NCBI GenBank assembly: GCA_029257745.1 | Contig: JARIAS010000020.1 | Location: 1-43,526, forward strand | Origin: Candidatus Cryptobacteroides sp. | GTDB lineage: Bacteria > Bacteroidota > Bacteroidia > Bacteroidales > UBA932 | Direction of reading: 5' to 3' | Length of the DNA stretch: 43,526 bases | In this document: positions 17,289 to 26,738 of the stretch, piece by piece | How positions within the stretch are numbered: position 1 is the stretch's first letter | Layout: each line of letters begins with the position of its first letter | Notes under the pieces: model-generated | Told to the model about the DNA's origin: nothing | What the model saw: only the letters and a program-made list of their open reading frames with translations | Databases searched by the model: none | Made by a program: the position numbers and the translations under genes

Positions 17289-19130
17289 ATGATACAATTT
17301 TATAAAATACTAAAAGAATATGTAAGGCCATATAAAAAATACGTAAGCTGGGCTATTATCTTAAATATTCTATCGGCGATATTAAATATATTTTCCTTTT
17401 CAATGCTTATTCCCATTTTGCGTATCTTATTCAAAATGAGTGATAAGGTCTACGAATATATAGCCTTTAGTCCGGATATGAGCTGGAAAGAATATGGGAA
17501 CACAATAATGAATAATATCTATTGGTGGATTAACCAAACATCAGACTCAATAGGAGGCTCTTGGACCTTATTCATACTATGTATGTTCCTTGGTATTATG
17601 ACTTTATTCAAGACCTTGAGTTATTTTGCCTCTTCAGCAGTTATGGTACCTATCAGAACTGGTGTTGTACAAGATATAAGACGCAAACTGTATAGAAAAA
17701 TATTAGATCTACCTATCGGATTTTTCAGTCAAGAAAGAAAGGGAGATATTATAGCAAGAATTACTGGAGATGTCAGTGAGATAGAAAGTTCAATTATGAG
17801 TACCTTAGATATGCTCATAAAAAACCCTATACTTATCATTATCTATTTCCTTACAATGCTTATCATAAGCTGGCAACTTACGATATTTACTATCCTAATA
17901 GTGCCTGCTCTAGGTTGGATAATGGGAGTTATAGGTAGAAAGCTCAGAAGGCAATCAACTGAAGCTCAAGAACTTTGGAGTGACTCAATGTCACTTGTAG
18001 AAGAGACCCTTGGAGGGCTTAGGGTTATAAAAGCCTTTACAGCAGAAAAGGATATTAATAAAAGATATAATCAGATAACTGAAGATTTAAAAAATAAGGT
18101 TGCAAAAGTATCTATAAGACAAGCCTCTGCACACCCTGTAAGTGAATTTTTAGGTACTGTTCTCATTATGATAGTTCTGTGGTTTGGAGGCACACTTATT
18201 TTAAGTGACAGCTCTTCTATTGATGCTGCTACATTTATGTTCTACATGGTAATTCTATATAGCATAATCAACCCTCTAAAAGATTTTGCAAAAGCTACTT
18301 ATAATATTCCTAAAGGAATGGCTTCAGTAGAAAGGGTTGACAAAATACTGAAGGCTGAAAACACTATTAGAGAAAAAAAGAATGCCATAGCTATTACTGA
18401 ATTTAAAGATAGCATTCAAATGCAGGATATAACATTCTCATACTCAAAACATAAGACTATCTTAAAAAAGTTGGATTTTTCTATAAAAAAAGGGCATAGT
18501 GTAGCAATTGTTGGAGAATCAGGTGCAGGTAAATCCACTCTTGTAGACTTAATCCCCCGTTTTTATGATGTTAACTCAGGAGTAATAAGCATTGATGGTG
18601 TAGATATTAGAGATTTAAAAATCAATGATTTACGCAAGATGATAGGCTACGTTAACCAAGAGCCTATACTATTTAATGATACTATCTATAACAATATAGC
18701 CTTTGGTGTAGAAAATGCAAAAGCAGAAGATGTAATTGCGGCTGCCAAAATAGCAAATGCTCACGACTTTATTATGGAAAAGGAGGGAGGCTACCAATGT
18801 AATATCGGTGATAGGGGAACTAAACTTTCAGGAGGGCAAAGACAAAGAATAAGCATAGCAAGAGCTATTCTAAAGAACCCACCAATACTAATTCTTGATG
18901 AGGCAACAGCGTCATTGGATACAGAGTCTGAAAGACTTGTACAAGAAGCTCTTATTAGGTTGATGTCAAATAGAACAACTATTGCAATAGCTCACAGACT
19001 GTCTACGATTAAAAACTCTGATGAGATATTGGTCATGAGTGATGGAAAAATCGTAGAAAGGGGTAAACACGACGAGTTGATTGCTCTAAAAGGATATTAT
19101 AAACGATTAAATGATATGCAAAGCTTATGA
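17289..19130 (+). CDS. ABC exporter, fused membrane and ATPase domains (MsbA-type)
   Basis: This 613-residue half-transporter has six membrane helices in residues 20-320 (type I exporter fold, with the conserved SRKL-like coupling region VVQDIRRKLYRKILDLPIGFF). An ATPase domain runs from about 375. Walker A GESGAGKST is near 409, the Q-loop is YVNQEPILFNDTI, the signature LSGGQRQR is near 513, Walker B with D-loop is ILILDEATASLD, and the H-loop is IAIAHRLSTI. All nucleotide-binding residues are intact. Members export lipid A, other lipids or hydrophobic compounds as homodimers. Overlap with the next gene (ATGA) and a 1-base gap to the M28-like gene suggest translational coupling and an envelope role. 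Confidence 0.92.
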   Translation: MIQFYKILKEYVRPYKKYVSWAIILNILSAILNIFSFSMLIPILRILFKMSDKVYEYIAFSPDMSWKEYGNTIMNNIYWWINQTSDSIGGSWTLFILCMFLGIMTLFKTLSYFASSAVMVPIRTGVVQDIRRKLYRKILDLPIGFFSQERKGDIIARITGDVSEIESSIMSTLDMLIKNPILIIIYFLTMLIISWQLTIFTILIVPALGWIMGVIGRKLRRQSTEAQELWSDSMSLVEETLGGLRVIKAFTAEKDINKRYNQITEDLKNKVAKVSIRQASAHPVSEFLGTVLIMIVLWFGGTLILSDSSSIDAATFMFYMVILYSIINPLKDFAKATYNIPKGMASVERVDKILKAENTIREKKNAIAITEFKDSIQMQDITFSYSKHKTILKKLDFSIKKGHSVAIVGESGAGKSTLVDLIPRFYDVNSGVISIDGVDIRDLKINDLRKMIGYVNQEPILFNDTIYNNIAFGVENAKAEDVIAAAKIANAHDFIMEKEGGYQCNIGDRGTKLSGGQRQRISIARAILKNPPILILDEATASLDTESERLVQEALIRLMSNRTTIAIAHRLSTIKNSDEILVMSDGKIVERGKHDELIALKGYYKRLNDMQSL

Positions 19131-19780
19131 TGAATAAATTAACTATACGCAAAATAGAAGGACTGGAATCTATGAATTTTGCAGAGCTTAGCTCAATCAT
19201 GATTAAAAAGGCTGAATCAGCAAAAATAGACATAGCTAACTGGGAAAAAGAATTTCCTTACAAACCTGAATGCAAGTTTTACATAGCTCATTCATACAGC
19301 CATATAGCAGTACTATTTCAAAATAAAGAACAGGGTATAAGAGCTGTTAATCTAGAAGACAACCAATCTGTATGGGAGGATAGTTGTTGCGAATTTTTTG
19401 TATCTGATCCTAATAATAAGAACTACTACAACTTTGAGACAAGTTGCATAGGTACTGTACTATCTGCCTACGGAGAAAAGAGAGAAAACAGACAGAGAAG
19501 AGATGCTGAGCAAATGAGCAGAATAATCAGATATAGCAGTCTTCCGCATAAACTTATTGAAGATAAGGAAAATAGCTACAAATGGGATATAGCTATACTT
19601 ATCCCTTTAGATATGATAGGAGTAGACAAAGACAATCCTAGTAAGACATTAAGAGCAAACTTCTACAAATGTGGAGATAAAACAGCTAGACCACACTTTC
19701 TTAGCTGGAATGCAATAGATCTAAGTCAGCCAGACTTTCATAGACCTGAGTTTTTTGGAGAACTTATCTGGGAATACTAA
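19127..19780 (+). CDS. CBM9-like carbohydrate-binding family protein
   Basis: This 217-residue protein without an obvious signal peptide overlaps the ABC gene by four bases; an alternative ATG lies at 19130. The pattern of ANWEKEFPYKPECKFYIAHS, then VWEDSCCEFFVSD, then YYNFETSCIGTVLSAYG is that of the Bacteroidota CBM9-like family, whose members adopt a beta-sandwich related to family 9 carbohydrate modules. These stand-alone versions have no established enzyme activity. The neighbouring amidase may share a cell-wall or glycan ligand. The Cys-Cys pair in DSCCEFF is usual in this group as far as I recall. Confidence 0.75.
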   Translation: MMNKLTIRKIEGLESMNFAELSSIMIKKAESAKIDIANWEKEFPYKPECKFYIAHSYSHIAVLFQNKEQGIRAVNLEDNQSVWEDSCCEFFVSDPNNKNYYNFETSCIGTVLSAYGEKRENRQRRDAEQMSRIIRYSSLPHKLIEDKENSYKWDIAILIPLDMIGVDKDNPSKTLRANFYKCGDKTARPHFLSWNAIDLSQPDFHRPEFFGELIWEY

Positions 19781-19782
19781 AT

Positions 19783-22700
19783 ATGAGAAGATTGTTTTGT
19801 TTCTTACTTACAATTGTTCTAACAAGTTCATTTATCTGTAAGGCTCAAAGACTTCAACTTAAGGACTTCAAGCCCATGCTTGATAGTCTAGATAGTCATA
19901 TAGAGTCAGAACTTCATCAAACTGTAAAATTATCCCTAAAATCCGTTACTAAAAAGGCTACAAGGCTAAATTTCTACTTTAGCGAAAGTCTAGGAGATGT
20001 TGCTTGGCATAAAAATGATATATCTTGGTTTAAGAAACAACTAAAGGCTTTTTTACCTAAAAAATACTCTAAGCTACATATTGGACATATACTGGGGAAA
20101 AACAGAAAGATAGAAGAATTTATATGTGAAGAGCTGAGTAATTCTGGACAGCCAAAGAAAAGAGCCTATACTATAAATGACCACAATGGAGAAGAAGCAG
20201 CACTTGTCAGAAGAATAGACAGCGACATTTACACACAGGGTCTAAGTAACAGATACATTGCACTTTGGCAAAGCCATGGGAGATATTATGAGGAAAAGAC
20301 AAGGCGATGGGAATGGCAAAGAGCTGTACTATTTGGGACGGTAGAAGATATGTTTACACAGAGTTTTGTACTACCCTACCTGATACCTATGTTAGAAAAT
20401 GCAGGTGCATATGTACTAACACCAAGAGAAAGGGATACTCAAAAATATGAGATAATTGCGGATAATGACAGGTCTTTTACAGGTGAAAGAAATGAGTTAC
20501 TAAGACAAGAAGGTGAATTTTGGAAAATAGGTAAATGGGAAAAAGTAGAGCTTGGATTTGCGGACACAAAGCCTTTCTACTCGATTGAAGATAAACCATT
20601 TAAACAAGGTACATCTCTAAAAGCAAAAACAAAGAAACAAGCTGATTCATATATTACTTGGACTGCAGACATTAGACATTCTGGCAAGTATGCAGTATAC
20701 ATATCATACCAAAGTTTTCCCAATAGCAGCACTTCAGCTCACTATACAGTCTATCACAAAGGACAAAAAAGTGAATTTCTTGTAAATCAACAGATGGGAG
20801 GCGGCACGTGGATATATCTAGGCAGTTTTGATTTTGATACAGATAGCGATAGTAAAGTTGTACTTGACAACGGCACTGTTAATGGAGAACAATATATAAA
20901 TGATAGTTATGTTAGTGCAGATGCTGTAAAATTTGGTGGAGGTATGGGAAAAATAGCACGTAATACTAAGGGAGAGGAACTTAGTGAACAAGATATTTCC
21001 CAATTACCAAGCTATATGGAAGGAGCTATGTATTCTCTGATATGGTACGGCTTAGATTCCACTATAACACAAGCTTTTTCAGATGATTACACCAATGACT
21101 ACGCATCTAGAGGGGCTTGGGTAAAACATCTGTCAGCAGGCTCTAGAATATCACCTCAAGACAGTGGTAAAGCTATTCCTATCGACCTAGCTCTGGCTTT
21201 TCACTCTGATGCAGGAACATTTCCTAACGACTCGACAATTGGGACCTTAGTTATATATGCTAGCAAAGACAAGAAAGCCACTAAATTTAATGATGGGACA
21301 GATAGATTTATACAGAGTAGAGCTTTAGCAAATATGGTACAGGCACAGCTTGTAAATGACATAAGAAAGAGCTATGAGCCATCTTGGGCAAAAAGAGCCC
21401 TTTCAGATAGGTCATATAGTGAACCTAAAAGTTCAGGGGTACCTGCCCTTATATTAGAGCTACTATCTCATCAAAATTTTGCAGATATGAAATTAGGACT
21501 AGACCCCAGTTTCAGATTTAGTGTAGCACGTTCCGTATACAAGGCAATACTAAAATATCTAAGCAATAAATACTCTTTCCCATACACAGTGCAGCCCCTA
21601 CCTGTAAAGGATTTTTCTGCCAGTATTGTATCCAATAAACATATAAAACTTCAATGGAGGGCAACAATAGACAGCCTAGAAGCCACAGCAATTCCTTCCT
21701 CATATATACTTTATACAAAAAAAGGCAATGCTGACTATGACGCTGGGATTAAGATAGAGGCTAATAGTCAGGCTGGTGGATTGGAAGAGATTAGTCTTAA
21801 TATCCAACAAGATAAGATATATAGATTTAAGATTGTTGCAGTCAATGAAGGAGGTAAAAGTTTTCCTTCGCAAGAATTAGCAGTAGGCATACCAAGTAAT
21901 TACAAGAGCGACAGGAAGATTCTGATAGTTAATAACTTTGACAGGCTAGCTCCTCCTGCATGGTTTGACACAAAGACTTACGCAGGCTTTAATTATGATC
22001 TGGATAGAGGTGTGGCAGATATAAGAGAATTACATTATGTTGGAAGAATGTATGAATATCGTAGGGAAAAAGAATGGATAGATGATGATAATGCAGGCTT
22101 TGGCTCATCCTATACAGATGAACTCCAATATAATTACTCAGGCAATAGCTTTGACTATCCTGCAAAACACGGAGAGGCAATAATGTCTAATGGCTATGCC
22201 TTTTGCTCTGCCTCGAATACTGCATTTATAAATAACACAGACTTACAAAGTGATTACTGGCTGATAGACCTCATATGTGGCAAACAGATAAGCACAGCCA
22301 CAGGTACAGGCAATAAGCCTCCACGCTTTACAGTTTTCACTAAAGAGCTAAGAGAAGCCCTAACTAATGCTATTTCTCACTCTTGCAAACTAGTCATATC
22401 CGGTGCGAATATTGCAACAGATATTTGGGATAAGATATATCCTATAAATATTGACAGCTTAGAAAGGGAACAAAATATAGCATTTGCAGAAAACATTCTA
22501 GGATACAAATGGATTAGCAACTGTGCAAGTAAGACGGCTATTGTAAAAGATGCCCCTAATCAATATATTGAGCCTCTTAATAAGGATATAAGCTATTACC
22601 ACTTAGCTAATGAATTCTGCTATAATGTGGAAAGCCCTGATGGACTTGCACCTGCTGGGAAATATAGTCAGAGCTTCCTTAAATACAAGGATAGCCAAAT

Positions 22701-22848
22701 TTCAGCAGCTATATGCTCTATACACAAAAGATATAAGACTGTTTGTATTGGTTTCCCAATAGAATGTATAAAAGATAAAGAAGATTGTGTAAGGCTTTTC
22801 AAAAATATTTTATCTTTCATGGAAAGAGATGATAATAATCAACAATAA
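19783..22848 (+). CDS. Large exported amidase with inserted golvesin-like and Fn3 domains
   Basis: A signal peptide (residues 1-21, ending CKAQ) is followed by a zinc-amidase core (Amidase_3-like). WQSHG near 162-166, E188 in GTVEDMF, H474 in LAFHSDAG and E559 in LILELLSH are the likely metal and catalytic residues. Between the first and second metal sites lies an inserted golvesin/xanthan-lyase-type domain (about 245-390; motif EFLVNQQMGGGTWIYLG). A fibronectin type III domain follows at about 605-700. A C-terminal Bacteroidota-specific domain begins ILIVNNFDRLAPPAWFD. Such proteins are often annotated as xanthan lyase, but the amidase core argues for cleaving peptidoglycan stem peptides or another amide-linked polymer. 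It starts 2 bases after the CBM9-like gene. Confidence 0.8.
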   Translation: MRRLFCFLLTIVLTSSFICKAQRLQLKDFKPMLDSLDSHIESELHQTVKLSLKSVTKKATRLNFYFSESLGDVAWHKNDISWFKKQLKAFLPKKYSKLHIGHILGKNRKIEEFICEELSNSGQPKKRAYTINDHNGEEAALVRRIDSDIYTQGLSNRYIALWQSHGRYYEEKTRRWEWQRAVLFGTVEDMFTQSFVLPYLIPMLENAGAYVLTPRERDTQKYEIIADNDRSFTGERNELLRQEGEFWKIGKWEKVELGFADTKPFYSIEDKPFKQGTSLKAKTKKQADSYITWTADIRHSGKYAVYISYQSFPNSSTSAHYTVYHKGQKSEFLVNQQMGGGTWIYLGSFDFDTDSDSKVVLDNGTVNGEQYINDSYVSADAVKFGGGMGKIARNTKGEELSEQDISQLPSYMEGAMYSLIWYGLDSTITQAFSDDYTNDYASRGAWVKHLSAGSRISPQDSGKAIPIDLALAFHSDAGTFPNDSTIGTLVIYASKDKKATKFNDGTDRFIQSRALANMVQAQLVNDIRKSYEPSWAKRALSDRSYSEPKSSGVPALILELLSHQNFADMKLGLDPSFRFSVARSVYKAILKYLSNKYSFPYTVQPLPVKDFSASIVSNKHIKLQWRATIDSLEATAIPSSYILYTKKGNADYDAGIKIEANSQAGGLEEISLNIQQDKIYRFKIVAVNEGGKSFPSQELAVGIPSNYKSDRKILIVNNFDRLAPPAWFDTKTYAGFNYDLDRGVADIRELHYVGRMYEYRREKEWIDDDNAGFGSSYTDELQYNYSGNSFDYPAKHGEAIMSNGYAFCSASNTAFINNTDLQSDYWLIDLICGKQISTATGTGNKPPRFTVFTKELREALTNAISHSCKLVISGANIATDIWDKIYPINIDSLEREQNIAFAENILGYKWISNCASKTAIVKDAPNQYIEPLNKDISYYHLANEFCYNVESPDGLAPAGKYSQSFLKYKDSQISAAICSIHKRYKTVCIGFPIECIKDKEDCVRLFKNILSFMERDDNNQQ

Positions 22849-22882
22849 TGACTATATTTAGATACAACTAACACATAATATA

Positions 22883-24205
22883 ATGACTGCAAGACAAGAA
22901 GAGATTATACAGCTAATTCATAAAGAAGTAAAGCCAGCCTTAGGATGCACAGAACCAATAGCTGTCGCCTTGGCTGTTGCAAAAGCTGTTGAACTAATAG
23001 AATCAAAATGCAATCTCTGTAAGGCCATCAATTGGAGACTTGAAGAAGACTTCCAAATAGAGCTTCATCTTAGTGGCAATCTTATCAAAAATGGTATGGG
23101 CGTTGGTATACCAGGTACAGGCATGGTAGGACTGCATATTGCTGCCGCTCTTGGTGCAACCTGTGGGAAATCTAAATATGGGCTTGAAGTTCTAAATGAT
23201 ATTGATGAGACTTCACTTTCTAGAGCAAAAGAACTTGTCGCCAAGAAAATGACTAAGGTACAAGTTGCTAAATGTAGCCAAAAGCTATATATAAAGGCTA
23301 TAATCAATACTTTAAGCAAACACCAGGCATCTGTTGTTATTGCAGACGACCACGACAAAATCATAGAAGCCTATCTCGATGCAGAACAAGTATTAAACAC
23401 AAATAAAAATACAGAAGACGGACAGATTGTTGAAAAAGACAACAAAGACTATGGCCTAAGCGTAAAAGAAATATTTGATTTTAGTAGAGAAGTAGAATAC
23501 AGAGATATTCAATTTATCCTACAACATAGAAAACTTAACTATGCCCTAGCGAAAGAAGGATTACAAGGCAACTATGGTTTAAGTGTAGGCAAAACTATAA
23601 AAAACACTAGCGAAGTTTTTGGAAAGGACTTTTTAAGCTATGCAATGGGACTTACAGCTGCGGCTTCAGATGCTAGAATGGCAGGTTGCACATTACCTGC
23701 TATGAGTAATTCAGGAAGTGGTAACCAAGGAATTACTGTAAGTATGCCTGTTATAGCATATGCAAAGAAGTATAAAAAAAGTGATGAGCAACTAGCTAGA
23801 GCCTTAATAATGAGCAATCTTATTGCAATACATATCAAGGCTTATCTAGGCAAATTATCAGCCCTCTGTGGTTGTGTAGTTGCATCTGCTGCATCTGCCT
23901 GTGGTATTGTCTACCTTAAAGATGGAAATTATGAGCAAGTATGTGCAGCTATCAAAAATATGATTGGTAATATTACAGGTATGGTATGTGATGGTGCCAA
24001 GGTTGGTTGTGCTATGAAAGTTGCCTCGGGTGTTTCAAGTGCTGTACAATCAGCAGTACTTGCAATGAATAATATATGTATTTCTGAAAATGACGGAATA
24101 ATAGATAAAGATATTGAGAAAACTATACAAAATCTAGCTACAATAGGTTCTCAAGGCATGGCTTCTGCTGATGAGATGATACTCAATATCATGACCTGTA
24201 AATAG
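22883..24205 (+). CDS. L-cysteine desulfidase family protein (UPF0597, CyuA/YhaM-like)
   Basis: This is a 440-residue cytoplasmic protein. The N-terminal motif ALGCTEPIAVAL (Cys22) is the hallmark of the UPF0597/cysteine desulfidase family, related to the iron-sulfur serine dehydratase alpha chain. Further conserved blocks are GNLIKNGMGVGIPGTGMVG, MAGCTLPAMSNSGSGNQGI, LSALCGCVVASAASACG and VCDGAKVGCAMKVASG, which hold the Cys residues expected to bind a 4Fe-4S cluster. The reaction is breakdown of L-cysteine to pyruvate, ammonia and sulfide, a plausible way to use amino acids anaerobically. It lies 34 bases after the amidase gene and could be read from the same transcript, though its function is unrelated. 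Confidence 0.88.
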   Translation: MTARQEEIIQLIHKEVKPALGCTEPIAVALAVAKAVELIESKCNLCKAINWRLEEDFQIELHLSGNLIKNGMGVGIPGTGMVGLHIAAALGATCGKSKYGLEVLNDIDETSLSRAKELVAKKMTKVQVAKCSQKLYIKAIINTLSKHQASVVIADDHDKIIEAYLDAEQVLNTNKNTEDGQIVEKDNKDYGLSVKEIFDFSREVEYRDIQFILQHRKLNYALAKEGLQGNYGLSVGKTIKNTSEVFGKDFLSYAMGLTAAASDARMAGCTLPAMSNSGSGNQGITVSMPVIAYAKKYKKSDEQLARALIMSNLIAIHIKAYLGKLSALCGCVVASAASACGIVYLKDGNYEQVCAAIKNMIGNITGMVCDGAKVGCAMKVASGVSSAVQSAVLAMNNICISENDGIIDKDIEKTIQNLATIGSQGMASADEMILNIMTCK

Positions 24206-24593
24206 ACACATATATAATTAAATATTATATATTATACGCTATATTATACGCTATATTATATGCTATATTACATTCTGCGTTATATTAGATTTTTATCACT
24301 TATCCTCACGAATTATCAGTTAGAGCTATTGTCATAAAGCCTTATGCCATATTTACATGTTAATTATTTAAATATATATAAGGAATCTTGAAGTGAAAGA
24401 ACTCTTTGAAGTGATATGTTATTTGATTATTCAATGGAATAGTGCTAAACAATTATAAACTATATAGAACAACAAGGATATAGCCTAATATTCCCCCATA
24501 GGCTAAAGAGCCTCTATTATACTTAACATCATATAAAAATAAGGTTTTGCCGTACAAAGGTAAAGAACGATATGTATTATGACACAATATAAA
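24206..24593. other. Gene-free AT-rich region with short tandem repeats
   Basis: Apart from the 12-bp repeats at its left end I see no coding sequence. A TACCTTTG on the minus strand at 24562-24555 resembles a -7 box but leads into no gene, so it may be chance or drive a small RNA. No clear terminator for the plus-strand operon is visible. Confidence 0.5.
24229..24276 (+). repeat. 12-bp tandem repeat, three copies plus one degenerate
   Basis: ATATTATACGCT occurs twice in a row (24229-24252), then ATATTATATGCT (24253-24264), then a degenerate ATATTACATTCT. It directly follows the cysteine desulfidase gene. Confidence 0.8.
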
Positions 24594-24624
24594 AAAAGAG
24601 AAAGCTATTAAACTTTCTCTTTTA
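24591..24624 (-). terminator. Rho-independent terminator of tRNA-Val
   Basis: On the minus strand a perfect 10-bp stem (AAAGAGAAAG paired with CTTTCTCTTT, 8-base loop) is followed by a run of T. It begins four bases after the tRNA 3' end. Confidence 0.85.
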
Positions 24625-24625
24625 G

Positions 24626-24700
24626 TGGGAGCAGAGGGAGTCGAACCCCCGACCCTCTGCTTGTAAGGCAGATGCTCTAAACCAACTGAGCTATGCTCCC
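24626..24700 (-). tRNA. tRNA-Val (anticodon TAC)
   Basis: The minus strand starts GGGAGCATAGCTCAG and ends CTGCTCCC plus discriminator A, 75 bases without an encoded CCA. The acceptor stem GGGAGCA pairs with TGCTCCC. The T-arm is GTCGG-GGTTCGA-CTCC-like with the invariant TTCGA. The anticodon arm is TCTGC-CTTACAA-GCAGA, with a seven-base loop whose positions 34-36 are TAC, reading Val codons GTA and, by wobble, others. It stands alone, with its own promoter and terminator. Confidence 0.96.
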
Positions 24701-24730
24701 AAGCGTTATTTCGTTCCTCGAACGTGATTG

Positions 24731-24761
24731 CAAAGATAGGCATTTTTTTTTATCCTGCAAA
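24731..24761 (-). promoter_or_regulatory. Consensus promoter of tRNA-Val
   Basis: TTTG (24761-24758), 19 bases, then TATCTTTG (24738-24731) on the minus strand: a full match to the Bacteroidetes primary sigma promoter. It is about 30 bases before the mature tRNA. This is the clearest promoter in the window and supports the assignment of the phylum. Confidence 0.85.
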
Positions 24762-25096
24762 TTTTTCAAACAAAAAAAATCATTTTTTTCAATAAAAACT
24801 ATACTAAATACTTTTTTACTATATTAATTAAGGATCAATTTACCGTCTAAACCATTTATTTACACCTAATTACATTTATTAATAAAATAAAACACTCTAA
24901 TATTTACTAAGAAAGTAGTTTCTAATCTTTTTTATACAATTATCAGTATAAAAGGCTAAAAAAAATTATGCCAACATAAGTAATCACAATAACTCAATAA
25001 TAACATGTTAAAATATACTATGTTCGCTTCTATAAAATAAAGCTTGGCACCTAATATCACAAAATATTTAGCTATTTTCGCAGAAAATATTAAAGC
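24762..25096. other. Intergenic region, no gene seen
   Basis: Very AT-rich sequence before the DUF6122 gene. TATTTTCG at 25073-25080 is a near match to a -7 box for that gene, 24 bases before its ATG, without a well-placed -33 element. Nothing else is recognised. Confidence 0.4.
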
Positions 25097-25435
25097 ATGA
25101 TACAGACAATTATTCACTACAGCCTGCATTTCATTGCACCTGCACTACTTGCCTACATATTCTTTCCCAAAAGCTATTGGAAAAAGGCTTATCTCTACAT
25201 GCTATTAAGCATGCTTGTAGACGCTGACCACCTACTTGCAGACCCGATATTTGACCCAAATCGTAACAGCATTGGCTTTCACCCTTTACACAGCTACATT
25301 GCCATTTCTATATACATCATACTCTGCTTTCTTCCCTACAAGAGATGGAATATTCCCCTATGGATAAAAGCTGTGAGCATTGCCCTTGTCTTTCATATGA
25401 TAACAGACTTTCAAGACTACTATCTTTGGCATTAG
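25097..25435 (+). CDS. DUF6122 family integral membrane protein
   Basis: This 112-residue protein has about four hydrophobic helices. The start MIQTIIHYSLHFIAPALLAY, the segment LVDADHLLADPIFDPNRNSI and the following GFHPLHSY match DUF6122, a small family common in Bacteroidota. Conserved His and Asp residues (HYSLH, DADHL, HPLHS and a late FHMITDF) resemble those of the YdjM/LexA-regulated membrane metal-dependent hydrolases. A membrane-embedded metal site is therefore plausible, but no activity is known. It stands alone on the plus strand between the tRNA and the next minus-strand operon. Confidence 0.82.
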   Translation: MIQTIIHYSLHFIAPALLAYIFFPKSYWKKAYLYMLLSMLVDADHLLADPIFDPNRNSIGFHPLHSYIAISIYIILCFLPYKRWNIPLWIKAVSIALVFHMITDFQDYYLWH

Positions 25436-25621
25436 AACTAACTTTTATTTAAGCTAAGCCATATTTCTCATAAATAGGGCTTAATCTAACAATACAACAT
25501 AGTGCACATCAATAACTAAGCACAATAATAGAGAGGAACTATAACTCAGCTTGAAGCCAATAAAAATTAATAACTCATAGTACAATGTAAAACAAAAGAC
25601 GGTGCCCATTCTTTGATACCT

Positions 25622-25660
25622 AAAAAGGACTGTGCCAAAAATAAATTTGAACACAGCCCT
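25622..25660 (-). terminator. Rho-independent terminator of the second TonB operon
   Basis: On the minus strand AGGGCTGTG (25660-25652) pairs with CACAGTCCT (25634-25626), one G-T mismatch, followed by T residues. It lies about 40 bases after the stop of the DUF4876 gene. Confidence 0.75.
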
Positions 25661-25698
25661 AAAAAGAATATTAATAAATCTTTATTAATATATAATTA

Positions 25699-26715
25699 TT
25701 ACTCTGCAGCAGATTCCTCACCTATTGATGGTGCTTTTTTATGTGGTACTGTTGCTTCAACCTTTTCAAAATCTTGAGTAGAGTTATTAGTATCTACATA
25801 GTTCACACCATCAAAACGTCTAACTATGGACTTTCCCTCATAATTCTTAAATTCTACACCAAAAGCCTCTCTTACACTATTAAAACCAGCATCCAAACTT
25901 GGATTTATATATGACTGAACATAATTTGCTTGAGGACAAACTGTAACCGCATCTATAACCCATTCATTAGGAATAAGCATGCAATATCCGTCTCCTCCGC
26001 CTGTGGCATAACCACCAACACGACGCCATACAGCATGCATAACATATTTATTATTTTCTTCTGCTGTAAGCTCTTCCTTAGTTGCCTTCAAATCAACCAA
26101 AGCATAAGTAAAAGCTGCTTGAGCTGTAAAGAAATCTGTCTCGGTACCCTTTTGTTCCAATTCCTCAGAATAAATCACTTCTAAATTTGGTACCTTAGGA
26201 TTATTATATATATCCTTATCCTCCATCTGTTCTTCAGATAAATATTCAAAGTCTGCATTTGTCAAATCCCATGAATATTGTGCAGCTCCCCAAAAATCAT
26301 CTTCTGAGGTATAGTCTCTAGCAGATTTTGCTATCAAGACAGTCTTGCCAGGAGCTACTGGATAATCCTTACCAGTGCCAGGGAATTTTAATACCATAGA
26401 AGCCGCAAAATTATTCATTAAGGCATCTTTACCTCCAGAATTAGTAAGATCCTTCATATCTTTATTTTGAAAAGCATGTTGAACCAAGGCTAAGCCATCC
26501 AAATAAAGAGTTTTAGTCTTACTAGGATTAATTATCTTAATATATGCGTCATCCTCTATAAAACCTTTATCACCCTCATTACCACCTGTATTAAACTCAT
26601 AGAACAAAAAGTGATCTATACTTGCAGGTTCTTCTTTTTCAACTGCTGGTTTGCACGCATTAAGTGCAACAAGACTTGCTAAGCAAGCTACTGAAATTTT
26701 TAATATCTTTTTCAT
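25699..26715 (-). CDS. DUF4876-family lipoprotein
   Basis: The lipoprotein signal ends ALNAC (Cys21), followed by an acidic linker. The body begins FLFYEFNTGGNEGDKGF, then DDAYIKIINPSKTKTLYLDG, the DUF4876 pattern: an Ig/LTD-like domain in which a YIEIYN-type strand is followed by YLDGL. Later, YVMHAVWRRVGGYA and CMLIPNEWVIDAVTVCPQ are the conserved central strands. DUF4876 genes usually accompany TonB receptors linked to heme or metal uptake in Bacteroidota. This is the last gene of the four-gene operon, 23 bases after the 439-residue lipoprotein. A role in binding or presenting the ligand at the surface is inferred; no catalytic residues are seen. Confidence 0.78.
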   Translation of the reverse strand: MKKILKISVACLASLVALNACKPAVEKEEPASIDHFLFYEFNTGGNEGDKGFIEDDAYIKIINPSKTKTLYLDGLALVQHAFQNKDMKDLTNSGGKDALMNNFAASMVLKFPGTGKDYPVAPGKTVLIAKSARDYTSEDDFWGAAQYSWDLTNADFEYLSEEQMEDKDIYNNPKVPNLEVIYSEELEQKGTETDFFTAQAAFTYALVDLKATKEELTAEENNKYVMHAVWRRVGGYATGGGDGYCMLIPNEWVIDAVTVCPQANYVQSYINPSLDAGFNSVREAFGVEFKNYEGKSIVRRFDGVNYVDTNNSTQDFEKVEATVPHKKAPSIGEESAAE

Positions 26716-26738
26716 AATTATCTTGAATTTTAAATATT

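Noticed and set aside
24229..24276. Possible CRISPR array
   Set aside because: Units are 12 bases with no spacers and no cas genes nearby.
24453..24743. Minus-strand frame of 96 codons
   Set aside because: Its central part is simply the tRNA-Val gene read as protein, and the rest is terminator and AT-rich sequence.
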